Source: JAWXBK01 sp040878185
GTDB taxonomy: Bacteria > Pseudomonadota > Alphaproteobacteria > Dongiales > Dongiaceae
Assembly: GCA_040878185.1 (NCBI GenBank)
Contig: JBBDMS010000003.1
Coordinates: 107,560 to 171,559 of the forward strand
Length of the DNA: 64,000 bases
Direction of reading: 5' to 3'
A model generated the notes under the pieces. The model had not been told where the DNA came from and did no database searches. It saw only the letters and a list, made by a program, of their open reading frames with translations. The position numbers were made by a program, and so were the translations under genes. The first letter of the stretch is position 1. Each line of letters begins with the position of its first letter. This document shows positions 1 to 9,095 of this stretch, piece after piece.

Positions 1-597
1 GCGAGCTGGCAGCGAACGCTCCAACATATTCGGGCGGGCGGCGGCGCACTCGACATCCTCGTCAACAATGCCGGAATTCAGCAGGCAAAAACCATCGAGG
101 AAGCCAATACAGACGATCTGCGCACCCATATGCGGGTCAATCTGGGCGGGGTGCATCTCGGGACTCTGCGTGGCATCGCGGCAATGGCAGATCGTGCCGG
201 CCGACCGGCGGGCGCGATCGTGAACGTCATTTCGACCTACGGGCTCGTCGGCGAAGAATTCAACGCGCCCTATTGCGCCAGCAAGGGTGCCGCCCGGGCG
301 GTGACCCAGGCTGCGGCGCGCTATTGCCGCGAACGTCGCTTGCCGGTGCGCGTCAACGCGGTCCACCCGGGCTGCATCATAACGCCGCTGGTCGAGCGCG
401 AGCATCGCGAGACGCTTGCCAAGCTGCCCGGCGGCGATGGCGCGGCGCTCTGGGAGGAATGGCGCCTCGAACATCCGATCGGGCGGCTCGGCCAGCCGGC
501 CGACATTGCCGCCGCCGTCCTGTTCCTGGTCTCGGATGGCGCCGCGGCGATCTCCGGCCTCGATCTGCCGGTCGATGGCGGTTATCTCGCGCAGTAG
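1..597 (+). CDS. SDR family oxidoreductase, 5' end outside the window
   Basis: The reading frame is open from base 1, so the N-terminus with its GxxxGxG nucleotide-binding loop lies outside the window. The visible part carries the SDR marks in order: the NNAG motif near residues 23-26, a conserved Asn in the RVNLGG stretch, a serine in the NVIST strand and the YCASK catalytic Tyr/Lys pair, followed by the usual PVDGGYLAQ C-terminus. It is probably an NAD(P)-dependent dehydrogenase of a hydroxy acid, sugar acid or alcohol. The window places it near an acid-sugar kinase and a decarboxylase that need an oxidised 3-oxo acid, so a role in making that substrate is an inference. It converges on the racemase-like gene downstream. 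Confidence 0.85.
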   Translation, partial: ASWQRTLQHIRAGGGALDILVNNAGIQQAKTIEEANTDDLRTHMRVNLGGVHLGTLRGIAAMADRAGRPAGAIVNVISTYGLVGEEFNAPYCASKGAARAVTQAAARYCRERRLPVRVNAVHPGCIITPLVEREHRETLAKLPGGDGAALWEEWRLEHPIGRLGQPADIAAAVLFLVSDGAAAISGLDLPVDGGYLAQ

Positions 598-636
598 AAC
601 GGTCTGCGCCGGCAGGCTAACCAGATCGACGTTTCT

Positions 637-1305
637 TCAGAGCCAGGCGGCCAGCGATTCGACGCAGAGACGGGGGCTCGCCAGAACCAGTTTGCCGGTT
701 TTCCTGCCGATGTCGTCCGCGAGATGCGCCATCGAAGCCTGCGCCAGAACGATCAGTTCGTTGTCCTGTGCAAGCTTTGCCGCGGCTTCGCTGACGATCG
801 CATCGTGGCGCTCCTGATCGCCGGCAAATTTGGCACGATAGGCTTCCTCCTCGAGTACCGTGGTGATTTTGACCGATCGGCCTTTCGCCGCCGCATGGCT
901 TTCGAGCAGTCCGCTACTCGCGGAAACCGTGCTCGACGCCGTGCATAGAAGACCGATCCTGGTACCCTCGCTGACGGCACGCTCGGCCATGGCATCGTCG
1001 ATCTTGAGAAACGGCACTGTCACGCTTTTTCGCGCGGCATCGACGGCCGGCGAGGTCGACGAGCAGGTCGACAGGACCAGATCGGCGCCGGCCTGTTCCG
1101 CCATCTCGCCGTAACGGGTCATACGCTGCGTGATCGATGCGTCGAGCCCGCCATTGGCGAGCAAATCGGCGAGCAGCTTTTCATCGACGAAATGAAACAC
1201 CTCGACGCCGGGATGGCGCTGTTTGGTGAGGCCATCCATCAACCCGGCGAGACCGAGCACGGTGTGGATCATGCCGATCCGTTTGGCGGGTTTCCGATCT
1301 GTCAC
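637..1305 (-). CDS. Asp/Glu racemase family protein
   Basis: A 222-residue protein of the aspartate/glutamate/hydantoin racemase superfamily. The two cysteines expected of a two-base racemase are present: TCSSTSP near residue 80 and LLCTASS near residue 120. The N-terminal RIGMIHTV strand and the LAQASMA segment also fit the family. The start is GTG with an AAGGA ribosome site 6-8 bases upstream. It follows the GntR gene with a 45-base gap and is probably transcribed with the GntR and aminotransferase genes. Possible substrates are an aspartate-like or hydroxyaspartate-like amino acid, a hydantoin, or a malonate-type acid (arylmalonate decarboxylase is a relative); the sequence does not decide. 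Confidence 0.75.
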   Translation of the reverse strand: MTDRKPAKRIGMIHTVLGLAGLMDGLTKQRHPGVEVFHFVDEKLLADLLANGGLDASITQRMTRYGEMAEQAGADLVLSTCSSTSPAVDAARKSVTVPFLKIDDAMAERAVSEGTRIGLLCTASSTVSASSGLLESHAAAKGRSVKITTVLEEEAYRAKFAGDQERHDAIVSEAAAKLAQDNELIVLAQASMAHLADDIGRKTGKLVLASPRLCVESLAAWL

Positions 1306-1350
1306 GCGAGGTTCCTTTCGTGAGCCGGCTGGAAGAAAGGGCGGGCGGCG

Positions 1351-1995
1351 CTAGAGAAATTTGATGAGATGCTCGCTTGAAACTGCGATGTCGTGCTGGA
1401 CCGACGCGCCCACCGCCACGGCATTGCCGCGACGCAGGGCGGTAATGATCTCGCCATGGCACTCGTTTGCGTCGTACTGAAAGCGCCCGATCTTGAAAAG
1501 ATTGTTGAGAAACGGTCCGACCTGGAGCCACAGCACCTCGATGAAATTCAGAAGGCTCGGCGAATCGCCGGCCTGATAAAGCGTAAAATGGAATTCCTCG
1601 TTCAGTCGCAGGTAAAGCCGCGCGTTTTCGGCCTTGGTCGCATCGTGCATCCGTTTATCGAGGCGCTCCAGTTCCAGCGGCAGCTTGGCATCCGCCTTGC
1701 CGGCGGCCAGTTCACCCGCGAGCCCTTCGAGCGCCAGCCGGATTTTCGTGAGTTCCTCGAACTTCGTCCGCGTCAGTTGCGGCACGACGATCGACCGGTT
1801 GGGCAGAACCTCGAGCGCATGTTCGGCGACAAGCTGTTTCAGCGCTTCCCGCACCGGGGTCGGCGATACCCCGTACTCGATTGCCAGATTGCGGATCCGC
1901 AGAACCTCGCCCGGGGCAACCTGCCCCGACATGATGCTGTTCTTGATTTGCAGATAGGCTTTTTCGTTCAGCGTTTCATGTCTGATCTGTGTCAT
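1351..1995 (-). CDS. GntR family transcriptional regulator, FCD (FadR-type) ligand domain
   Basis: An N-terminal winged helix of GntR type (LRIRNLAIEYGVSPTPVREAL, residues about 25-45) precedes an all-helical FCD domain. The FCD metal/ligand residues are visible as E-F-H in NEEFHF and the later ECHGEII histidine. I use the ATG at 1995 because the conserved family N-terminus begins there; the frame stays open to an ATG at 2091, which would add 32 poorly conserved residues. FCD regulators usually repress catabolic genes and release DNA on binding a carboxylic acid. Lying between the aminotransferase and racemase genes, it is the likely local regulator; the palindrome at 3596-3610 is a candidate operator. 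Confidence 0.85.
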   Translation of the reverse strand: MTQIRHETLNEKAYLQIKNSIMSGQVAPGEVLRIRNLAIEYGVSPTPVREALKQLVAEHALEVLPNRSIVVPQLTRTKFEELTKIRLALEGLAGELAAGKADAKLPLELERLDKRMHDATKAENARLYLRLNEEFHFTLYQAGDSPSLLNFIEVLWLQVGPFLNNLFKIGRFQYDANECHGEIITALRRGNAVAVGASVQHDIAVSSEHLIKFL

Positions 1996-2144
1996 CTCGT
2001 CGACCGATCGTTGTGCGCTCGCCCGCCGATCGTGGGCCCCCGTTGCGACTATAGGCGAAGCAATGCCTGTGAGAAAACCGGGACTTCCCATCGCTTATGC
2101 GTTGGGTCCCCGTTGTCGGTACAGAGCGCTCGGCAGGGCCGGGT

Positions 2145-3551
2145 TCATGCCGGTCGCGCCGATGCCGGCAGGTCCGCCAGGGTGGCATCGAGCGAGACCC
2201 GCAAGCGGCGGACCATTTCGTCGATCTCGGACGGACTGATCGTCAGCGGCGGCGAGAATGCGAGAATATCGCTGTTGAGCAGCGGCCGGGTGAGGAGGCC
2301 GTTCTTCAACGCGTGATTGTTGACGCGGCGGGCCATCCCGATCTCGGCGGGGAAGGGGACGCGCGCCGTCTTGCTGGCGGATAGTTCGATACCGGCAATC
2401 AGCCCCACGCCGCGAACCTCGCCGACCAGCGGATGCGAGCCGATCTCGCTTGCCAGCTTCTTCTGCAGATAGGCACCGCTGCTCGCCGCGTTTCCGATCA
2501 GGTTTTCGCGCTCCATGATCGCAATGTTGGCGAGCCCGGCTGCCGCTGCGACCGGATGAGCCGAATAGGTAAAGCCGTGGCCGAACACCTGCGTCTCGCC
2601 CATGTTGGCAAGCAACTCATTCCAGACCCGGTCGGATACGATCGTACCGGAGAGCGGCTGATAGCCGCTGGTGACGCCCTTTGCGAAGGTCATGATGTCG
2701 GGCCGGATATCGAGCAGATGTGAACCGAACCAGGTGCCGAGCCGGCCGAACCCGCAGATGACTTCATCGGCGATCATCAATATGTCGTGGCGATCGAGCA
2801 CCGCCTGAATTTGCGGGAAGTAATTTGCCGGCGGCACGATCACCCCGCCCGCGCCCATGATCGGTTCGGCAATGAAGGCACCGACGGTGTCCGGTCCTTC
2901 TTTTTCGATCAGCTGCTCGAGGTCGGTCGCCAGCCGCTTCGCGAAAGCCTCGCCGGTCTCGCCGGGCTGTGCATCGCGATAGGGATAGGGGGCGGACGTG
3001 CGCAACACGCGATCGATCGGCAGGTCGAAGGCCTGATGCACCGTGTCGAGCCCGGTCAGGCTGCCCGCTGCAATCGTAACGCCGTGATAGGCGCGATCGC
3101 GGGCGATGATTTTCTTCTTCTTGGGCCGGCCGCGCATATTATTGAAGTACCAGACCAGCTTGATCGCCGTGTCGTTCGCATCCGATCCGGACGTGCCGAA
3201 CAAAACGCGGCGCAAGCCATCGGGCGTCTTGCTCGCGATGCGTTCGGCGAGAAGGATTGCGGGCTCGTTACTCATCGATGCGAACGTGTGGTAATAGGGC
3301 AGCTTCTGAACCTGGCGGTAGATCGCTTCCGCGATCTCCTCGCGCCCATAGCCGACGTTGACGCACCACAAACCGGCCAGCCCGTCGATGTATTCGTTGC
3401 CGCGCGAATCCCGGATGAAGATGCCCTGACCGCTTTCGACGACGATCGGCCCGTTCTCCGCATGGGCCCGGAGGGCCGTGTAGGGATGAAAGAAATGGTC
3501 CCGGTCGATCTGTTCGAGCGAGATGTTTCTCGGTCCTGCCGTCGGCGTCAT
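2145..3551 (-). CDS. class III PLP-dependent aminotransferase (omega-transaminase type)
   Basis: A 468-residue fold-type I class III aminotransferase. Visible landmarks are the N-terminal HFFHPYTAL motif, the phosphate-binding GTSGSDANDTAIK region, the RAYHG motif, the Asp that pairs with the PLP nitrogen in IADEVICGFGR, and the Schiff-base Lys in TFAKGVTSGYQPL. Length and motifs match the omega-amino acid:pyruvate, taurine:pyruvate and putrescine-type transaminases. The ATG has a good AAGGAGA ribosome site. It leads a minus-strand set with the GntR regulator and racemase and is divergent from the OtnK/OtnC pair, suggesting it removes the amino group from an amino acid whose carbon skeleton then enters the acid-sugar route (inference). 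Confidence 0.85.
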   Translation of the reverse strand: MTPTAGPRNISLEQIDRDHFFHPYTALRAHAENGPIVVESGQGIFIRDSRGNEYIDGLAGLWCVNVGYGREEIAEAIYRQVQKLPYYHTFASMSNEPAILLAERIASKTPDGLRRVLFGTSGSDANDTAIKLVWYFNNMRGRPKKKKIIARDRAYHGVTIAAGSLTGLDTVHQAFDLPIDRVLRTSAPYPYRDAQPGETGEAFAKRLATDLEQLIEKEGPDTVGAFIAEPIMGAGGVIVPPANYFPQIQAVLDRHDILMIADEVICGFGRLGTWFGSHLLDIRPDIMTFAKGVTSGYQPLSGTIVSDRVWNELLANMGETQVFGHGFTYSAHPVAAAAGLANIAIMERENLIGNAASSGAYLQKKLASEIGSHPLVGEVRGVGLIAGIELSASKTARVPFPAEIGMARRVNNHALKNGLLTRPLLNSDILAFSPPLTISPSEIDEMVRRLRVSLDATLADLPASARPA

Positions 3552-3595
3552 GGCCCCGTCTCCTTGCTGCCCGGGCGTTGCCGGGTTCGAGTATA

Positions 3596-3610
3596 GATAT
3601 ATAATATATC
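3596..3610. promoter_or_regulatory. perfect AT-rich palindrome in a divergent promoter region
   Basis: GATATAT-A-ATATATC is a perfect 7-1-7 inverted repeat in an otherwise GC-rich region, between the divergent aminotransferase (start 3551) and otnK (start 3701). Short AT-rich palindromes of this kind are typical GntR/FCD operators, so it is a candidate binding site for the regulator at 1351-1995. It also contains -10-like TATAAT-type sequence on both strands. Confidence 0.5.
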
Positions 3611-3700
3611 ATATCTGACGGCGCGCAACGGCGGCACCCAACGGCGGCAATCCTGGGCGGCAGTGAACTGGGTCGATAAGGAAAAACATCAGAAAGGCGA

Positions 3701-4978
3701 ATGGGCACGATGGCATTGCTGCTCGGCTGTATCGCCGATGACATGACCGGCGCCACCGATCTGGGGTCCTCGCTGGTCCGCGCGGGCGTGCCGACATTGC
3801 TCACGGTCGGCGTACCGTCTGGTCCGCTCGAAACGGCGACGGCTGGCGCCATCGTGATCGCGCTCAAGTCGCGCATGCTGCCGGCGCAGGACGCCGTCGA
3901 ACAATCGCTCGCCGCGCAGGCTTGGCTCCAGGCGGCTGGCGTGCATCAGTTTCTGTTTAAGTACTGCTCGACATTCGATTCGACCGACGCCGGCAATATC
4001 GGTCCGGTCGGCGATGCGCTGCTCGACGCGACCGGCGAGAGCTGCACCATTGTGTGCCCGTCTTATCCTGCCAATCGGCGAACGGTCTATCAGGGCAATC
4101 TCTTCGTCGGCGCCCAGCTTCTGTCGGAATCGCCGATGCGAGACCATCCGTTGACGCCGATGACCGACGCAAATCTGGTGCGCGTCCTTTCGCGTCAGAC
4201 GCAGCGTCCGGTCGGCCTCGTTGCCTATGACGATGTCGTCCGCGGGCCCGCTGCGATTGCCGAACGCCTCGATCTGCTGCGACGCGAGGGTATCGCCTAT
4301 GCGGTCGTCGACGCGATCGACGATCGGCATTTGGCCGACATTGCCATCGCCTGTCGCGGTCGCCGCCTGGTGACTGGCGGTGCCGCTATCGCTGCCGGGC
4401 TCGTGGAGAATTTCAGGAATCGCGGATTGCTGGCGGATGTTGTCGATGGCGGAATATCCGCCTGGCCGGCTGGCCCGGCCGCGATCATGGCTGGATCGAG
4501 TTCGACGGCGACGCTGGCCCAGGTTTCTGCGGCACGCGTGCGCTGGCCGTCCTGGCAGCTCGATCCGCTCGCGCTCGCCGAAGGCGGCGGGCATGTGGAC
4601 GACGCCGGCGCCTGGGCGACCCGGCACATGACATTGTCGCCCGTGATGATCTACGCGAGCACGACGCCGGAGTCCCTGAGAGAAATCCGCAGCCGGCTCG
4701 GGCGGGATCGGGCCGGTGCTTTGATCGAACAGGCGTTCGCGCAGATCGCCGAGCGTCTGGTGGCGGCCGGGCTGCGCCGCCTGATCGTGGCCGGCGGCGA
4801 AACCTCCGGTGCGGTCGTTGCCGGGCTCGGCATTCGCGCGTTGCAGATCGGTCCTCCTATTGCGCCCGGTGTGCCCTGGACGTTGAGCCGTGGCGAACCG
4901 GCGATAGCCTTGGCGCTGAAATCAGGTAACTTCGGCGGGCCGCAGTTCTTTATCGAGGCGCTGGAGATGCTGCCATGA
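3701..4978 (+). CDS. otnK: four-carbon acid sugar kinase family protein (DUF1537; 3-oxo-tetronate kinase type)
   Basis: A 425-residue member of the OtnK/DenD family, which phosphorylates 3-oxo-tetronates or denatonates at the 4-position with ATP. Family landmarks are intact: N-terminal GCIADDMTGATDLG, KYCSTFDSTDAGNIG, the CPSYPANRRTVYQG block, SPMRDHPLTPM, and the C-terminal nucleotide-binding stretches GGETSGAV and LKSGNFGG. The start has GAAAGG upstream; a second ATG lies three codons downstream. It overlaps the next gene by four bases (ATGA), so kinase and decarboxylase are translationally coupled, as in known otnK-otnC operons. Confidence 0.9.
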   Translation: MGTMALLLGCIADDMTGATDLGSSLVRAGVPTLLTVGVPSGPLETATAGAIVIALKSRMLPAQDAVEQSLAAQAWLQAAGVHQFLFKYCSTFDSTDAGNIGPVGDALLDATGESCTIVCPSYPANRRTVYQGNLFVGAQLLSESPMRDHPLTPMTDANLVRVLSRQTQRPVGLVAYDDVVRGPAAIAERLDLLRREGIAYAVVDAIDDRHLADIAIACRGRRLVTGGAAIAAGLVENFRNRGLLADVVDGGISAWPAGPAAIMAGSSSTATLAQVSAARVRWPSWQLDPLALAEGGGHVDDAGAWATRHMTLSPVMIYASTTPESLREIRSRLGRDRAGALIEQAFAQIAERLVAAGLRRLIVAGGETSGAVVAGLGIRALQIGPPIAPGVPWTLSRGEPAIALALKSGNFGGPQFFIEALEMLP

Positions 4979-5610
4979 GCGACGCAAAGGTTCGCGAAGC
5001 CATCGCCCGGTTCGGACGGTCACTGTTCGAGCGCCGCCTGACATTCGGCAGCACCGGCAATATCAGCGTTCGGACCGCCGAGGGCTGGCTCGTGACCCCG
5101 ACGGGAAGTTCGCTCGGTCGGCTCGATCCAGCGGAATTGACGAAGATCGACGAGACCGGTCGGGTTCTCTCGGGCAACCCGCCGACCAAGGAACTCGCTC
5201 TGCATCTGGCAATGTACCGGGAACGGCCGGCTGCGAGCGCGGTGGTGCATCTGCATTCGACGCATTCGGTCGCTGTCTCCTGTCTCGCCGATGTCGATCC
5301 CGACAACGTGCTGCCGCCGATCACGGCGTATTACGTGATGCGGGTCGGCCGCTTGCCGCTCGTGCCCTATCATCCACCGGGCGATGCGACCCTGGTCGAT
5401 GCCGTGCGCCTGCACGCGTCGAAGCACGCTGCGATCCTGATGGCCAATCACGGTCCGATCGTCGCCAGCCGGTCTCTCGAAGCCGCGATCGATGCCACCG
5501 AAGAGCTCGAAGAAACCGCCCGGCTGTTTCTGCTGTTGCGGGGCGAACGCACCCGCTGGCTGAGCGACGAGCAGGTTGCCGATCTTCACCGTCGTTTTCC
5601 GCCCGACTGA
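4975..5610 (+). CDS. otnC: class II aldolase family decarboxylase (3-oxo-tetronate 4-phosphate decarboxylase type)
   Basis: A 211-residue class II aldolase/adducin-family protein. Visible motifs are FGSTGNIS near the N-terminus, TPTGSSLG, the zinc-binding HLHSTHS pair and the later MANHGP histidine. In this family OtnC decarboxylates 3-oxo-tetronate 4-phosphate to dihydroxyacetone phosphate. Start and stop overlap with otnK support a two-gene transcription unit. No OtnI isomerase or LtnD-type dehydrogenase is adjacent; the partial SDR at the window's left edge could play the dehydrogenase part. Confidence 0.85.
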   Translation: MSDAKVREAIARFGRSLFERRLTFGSTGNISVRTAEGWLVTPTGSSLGRLDPAELTKIDETGRVLSGNPPTKELALHLAMYRERPAASAVVHLHSTHSVAVSCLADVDPDNVLPPITAYYVMRVGRLPLVPYHPPGDATLVDAVRLHASKHAAILMANHGPIVASRSLEAAIDATEELEETARLFLLLRGERTRWLSDEQVADLHRRFPPD

Positions 5611-6020
5611 CCACCCCCGGGAGATGATTTTATCCACCGGATCCGATCCTGCGCTCCGCCTGGATCCGCTATCGCCCCATACAAACTGATTAATCCGTTC
5701 GTATAGGGTTATGAAAAACTCGCCTCTGCATGTGGATGGTTTCGCCGGGCGGCCAAATAACGCTTGATTGAAGCCCCGGAACGGCGATTACTCGGTTATG
5801 GGTCAACGGATCGTCGGCGTGTCGGCGGCCCGGATGTTCGGCAGGGCAACCCGAATCAGCCCGTTTGAGGAGATGAACTCGCACGAACCGCCGTGGCGAT
5901 CCGGCGGCATGTGGCGGGCTCTATATGCCGTCGCGCCTTTGGCGGGGCGGTGGGCGAGGACAGGGGATTCGCCCGCGCCGTCGAAACGGCGGGGCGATCG
6001 AACGCGCCGAGGGTGAAGCG
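5611..6020. other. intergenic region between otnC and the first hybrid kinase
   Basis: About 410 bases without a convincing gene. It contains the large palindrome at 5675-5708; the rest shows no signal I can name. The first kinase's frame stays open back to 5925, but the residues encoded there are Arg/Gly-rich and unlike a membrane-protein N-terminus. Confidence 0.6.
5675..5708. promoter_or_regulatory. 34-bp imperfect palindrome centred on GATTAATC
   Basis: Centred between 5691 and 5692, 14 of 17 base pairs match; the core GATTAATC is self-complementary and the outer arms read CCCC-ATAC and GTAT-A-GGG. It lies 65 bases after otnC and about 315 bases before the kinase start. It has no following T-run, so a protein-binding operator is more likely than a terminator. 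The binding protein is unknown. Confidence 0.45.
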
Positions 6021-9000
6021 TTGAAGCTACGCACCTCGCTACTGATGCTGACGCTGGCAGTCCTGCTGCCGGCCCTGCTCTATATGGCGACGACGGTGTT
6101 TGTCCTCGCGCGCGAGGAACAGGCGACCCTGCGGAACGGGCTCGACAATACGGCGCACGCGATCGTCGATGCGGTCGACACGCATATGATCGGCGTCATC
6201 CAGTCGATGTCCGTTCTTGTTGCCGCCAACGATTTTGATGCGCTCGACATCGCAGACTTCCACGAACAGGCCACCAAAATCGTCGAATCGCAGGAGGATT
6301 GGGACTATATCGTCCTGGCAGACGAAAGCGGCACGCCCCTCGTCCACACATTGCGTCCCTACGGCACGTCGCTGCCGATGATTGCCGATCTGCCGTACTT
6401 CATCGAGGCGATCGAAAGCAGCGAGGTTTCTGCGGGAACCGGGCTGTTCATCGGCAGAATATCTGAAAAGCCGCAATTCGCTGTGGCGATGCCCGTGCAC
6501 GTGGCGGGCGATGTTCGATACGTGCTGGGCGTTGTGCTGGATCCCGACGAACTGGGCCGCGGATTCTCGTCGTCGGTTCTGCCCGAAGGCTGGTCCGAAT
6601 GGCTTCTCGATCGCAATCACACAATCATCGGCGGCACCGGCACCGGCGCCATTCTGGGCAACGCAGCGCCGCCGGATCTCATCGAGCAGCTCGGCGACCG
6701 CGAATCCGGAAGTTTCGAATCGATCGACGCGGCGGGCGAAATGACGATCGGCGTGTTTCGACGATCGCCGTTGACCGGCTGGACCGTCGTAATGGCCGTG
6801 CCCAGGACGACGTTCACCGCTGCCGTATCGAACTCGACCGCCGCGATTGTCGGCGGTGGCATCGCGTTCCTCGCGCTGGGCGTCGGCCTGTCGATGGCCG
6901 TCGGGCGGCGGACGTCACATTCGATCCGCGGTCTCGCGGGGCTTGCGCGCGTTCTTGCCGACGGGCGCTATCCGACGCCACGCCCGCGGGCCCAGATCGA
7001 TGAAATCGAAGAGATCGGCCAGGAAATCGATCGTGCCGCCGGTTTACTCGACCGGCGATCGCGCCAGCAGGCGGCGATCGCCGAACTCGGCCTGATGGCC
7101 GTCACCGTGACCGATCGCGATGCGCTGTTCGCCCACGCAACGTCGGTCATGGCCGAAGGGCTCAGCGTTGAAACCGGCGCGCTGCTTGAGCTGATGCCGG
7201 ACAACATCAATCTGGTACTGCGCGCGCGCGTCGGCTGGCCGGCGGATTCCATCGGCGCCGTGGTTGCGCAGCGCGATCTTCGATCACAGGCCGGTTACGC
7301 ATTGATCTCGCGCGAGCCGGTCGTGGTCACGAACCTTGCCGAGGAAACCCGGTTTGAACCTCCGCCGGTGATGCGCGAGCGGAATCTGATTAGCGGAATG
7401 AGCGTCGTCATTCGCGGGCCCGAACGTCCGTTCGGCGTTCTCAGCGCGCATACCGGTCGCAGCCAGCGATTCTCGGCGCAGGACATCAGCTTTCTCCAGG
7501 CGATCGCCAACATCCTGTCGGCAGCCTTGCTGCGCGGCGACAGTGAGCGCGCGCTCGCCGAAAGCGAACGACGCGCCCGGCATTTCTTCGAAAGCATGAA
7601 TGCGGTGCCGTACTGCTTCGATGTCGATGCGCAGCAATACACCTATGTCGGCCCGCAATCGATGCGTCTGCTCGGGATCTCGCAGCAGGAATGGGGCACC
7701 GTCGGCTGGTGGCAGCGCCACATGCATCCCGACGATCGGATCACCATGGATGCGCTCGAACAGGTCATGACCCGGCGCGGCGAAGATTACGTGCTCGAGT
7801 ATCGCATGATCGCCGCCGACAACCGGATGGTCTGGATCCGCGACATCGTGCATGTCGAAATCGACGAAAAGGGTCACAAGGTTCTCTACGGTATGGCGAT
7901 CGATATTACCGAGAGCAAAGAGAAGGAGCGCCAGCTCAACGAAGCGCAGAAACTGCAGGCGGTCGGACAGCTCACCGGCGGTGTCGCGCATGATTTCAAC
8001 AATCTGCTCGCCGTCATTCTTGGCACCAGCGAGTTGATGGCCGAGCGCTCGCGCGACGATCCGGTGATGCGGAAGACGGTCGAACAGATCGCCAATGCGG
8101 CCGAGCGCGGTGCGGCACTCACGCAACGTCTGCTGGCTTTCTCCCGCCGTCAGGCCTTGCGTCCGAGCGAGACCGATCTCAATGCGCTGGTCCTCGACCT
8201 GAAGCCGCTGCTGGAAAGCACCCTGGGGGAACGGGTCGTCATCGAAACCCGGCTGGCGCCCGATCTTGCACACACGCTGATCGACCCAAACCAGGTGGAG
8301 AGCGCTCTGGTCAATATCGCGATCAATGCCCGCGATGCGATGCCGGACGGCGGTCACCTGCTCATCGAAACCCGGAATGTCGCCATGCTGCAGGGCGACC
8401 CGAGCTGGACCGAATCCATGCAGCCCGGCGCGTATGTCGTCCTGTCAGTGACCGATTCGGGTGTCGGTATGGGTCCTGATATCAAGGCCCGCGCCTTCGA
8501 GCCGTTCTTCACGACGAAGGATGTCGGCAAAGGCAGCGGACTTGGTCTCAGCACGATCTACGGATTTGTCCGGCAATCGGGCGGCCATGTCGGCATCGAC
8601 AGCGAACCGGGCCGCGGCACGACGGTGCGGCTTTATCTGCCGCGGCTCACGGTGCGACCTGCGGCAGTTGCCGACAGGGACGATGCCGGCATTCCCATGG
8701 GCGATGAGACTGTCCTCATCGTCGAGGACGATCCGGCCGTCCGTCGGATCGTCGCCGGGATGGTGGCGAGCCTCGGTTATGATACGCACGAGGCGACTGA
8801 CTGCGCCGATGCCCTGCAACGCCTCGAGCGCAACGGAAAGGTCGACCTGGTCCTCACCGACATCGTCATGCCGGGCCAGATCGGCGGATGGGAGCTCGCC
8901 CAGACCGTACGCGAGCGCTGGCCGCGAACGCGCGTTTTGCTCACCAGCGGCTATTCGGACAGGGTTATCGGGGAAGGGGAGCAGGCGAACGGCCGGACGC

Positions 9001-9086
9001 CTATTCTCACCAAGCCGTATCGCAAGCGCGAGCTCGCACATAAGATTCGGGAAGTGCTTCAGTCACCGATCGCCATGCAAAGCTGA
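6021..9086 (+). CDS. membrane hybrid sensor histidine kinase (sensor-HAMP-GAF-PAS-HisKA-HATPase-REC)
   Basis: About 1021 residues from a TTG start preceded by CGAGGG. Order: a first membrane helix (8-28), a periplasmic Cache-like sensor (to about 270), a second helix (about 272-295), HAMP, GAF (about 375-515), PAS (about 520-650), HisKA with phosphoacceptor His about 657 in VAHDFNNLL, an ATPase domain with FEPFFTTKDVGKGSGLGLS, and a C-terminal receiver with Asp about 947 (LTDIVMPG) and the conserved Lys in TKPYRK. It should autophosphorylate on an external signal and pass phosphate to its own receiver. Its catalytic half closely resembles that of the next gene, implying duplication. The signal is not evident. 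Confidence 0.88.
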   Translation: MKLRTSLLMLTLAVLLPALLYMATTVFVLAREEQATLRNGLDNTAHAIVDAVDTHMIGVIQSMSVLVAANDFDALDIADFHEQATKIVESQEDWDYIVLADESGTPLVHTLRPYGTSLPMIADLPYFIEAIESSEVSAGTGLFIGRISEKPQFAVAMPVHVAGDVRYVLGVVLDPDELGRGFSSSVLPEGWSEWLLDRNHTIIGGTGTGAILGNAAPPDLIEQLGDRESGSFESIDAAGEMTIGVFRRSPLTGWTVVMAVPRTTFTAAVSNSTAAIVGGGIAFLALGVGLSMAVGRRTSHSIRGLAGLARVLADGRYPTPRPRAQIDEIEEIGQEIDRAAGLLDRRSRQQAAIAELGLMAVTVTDRDALFAHATSVMAEGLSVETGALLELMPDNINLVLRARVGWPADSIGAVVAQRDLRSQAGYALISREPVVVTNLAEETRFEPPPVMRERNLISGMSVVIRGPERPFGVLSAHTGRSQRFSAQDISFLQAIANILSAALLRGDSERALAESERRARHFFESMNAVPYCFDVDAQQYTYVGPQSMRLLGISQQEWGTVGWWQRHMHPDDRITMDALEQVMTRRGEDYVLEYRMIAADNRMVWIRDIVHVEIDEKGHKVLYGMAIDITESKEKERQLNEAQKLQAVGQLTGGVAHDFNNLLAVILGTSELMAERSRDDPVMRKTVEQIANAAERGAALTQRLLAFSRRQALRPSETDLNALVLDLKPLLESTLGERVVIETRLAPDLAHTLIDPNQVESALVNIAINARDAMPDGGHLLIETRNVAMLQGDPSWTESMQPGAYVVLSVTDSGVGMGPDIKARAFEPFFTTKDVGKGSGLGLSTIYGFVRQSGGHVGIDSEPGRGTTVRLYLPRLTVRPAAVADRDDAGIPMGDETVLIVEDDPAVRRIVAGMVASLGYDTHEATDCADALQRLERNGKVDLVLTDIVMPGQIGGWELAQTVRERWPRTRVLLTSGYSDRVIGEGEQANGRTPILTKPYRKRELAHKIREVLQSPIAMQS

Positions 9087-9095
9087 GGAGCACGC

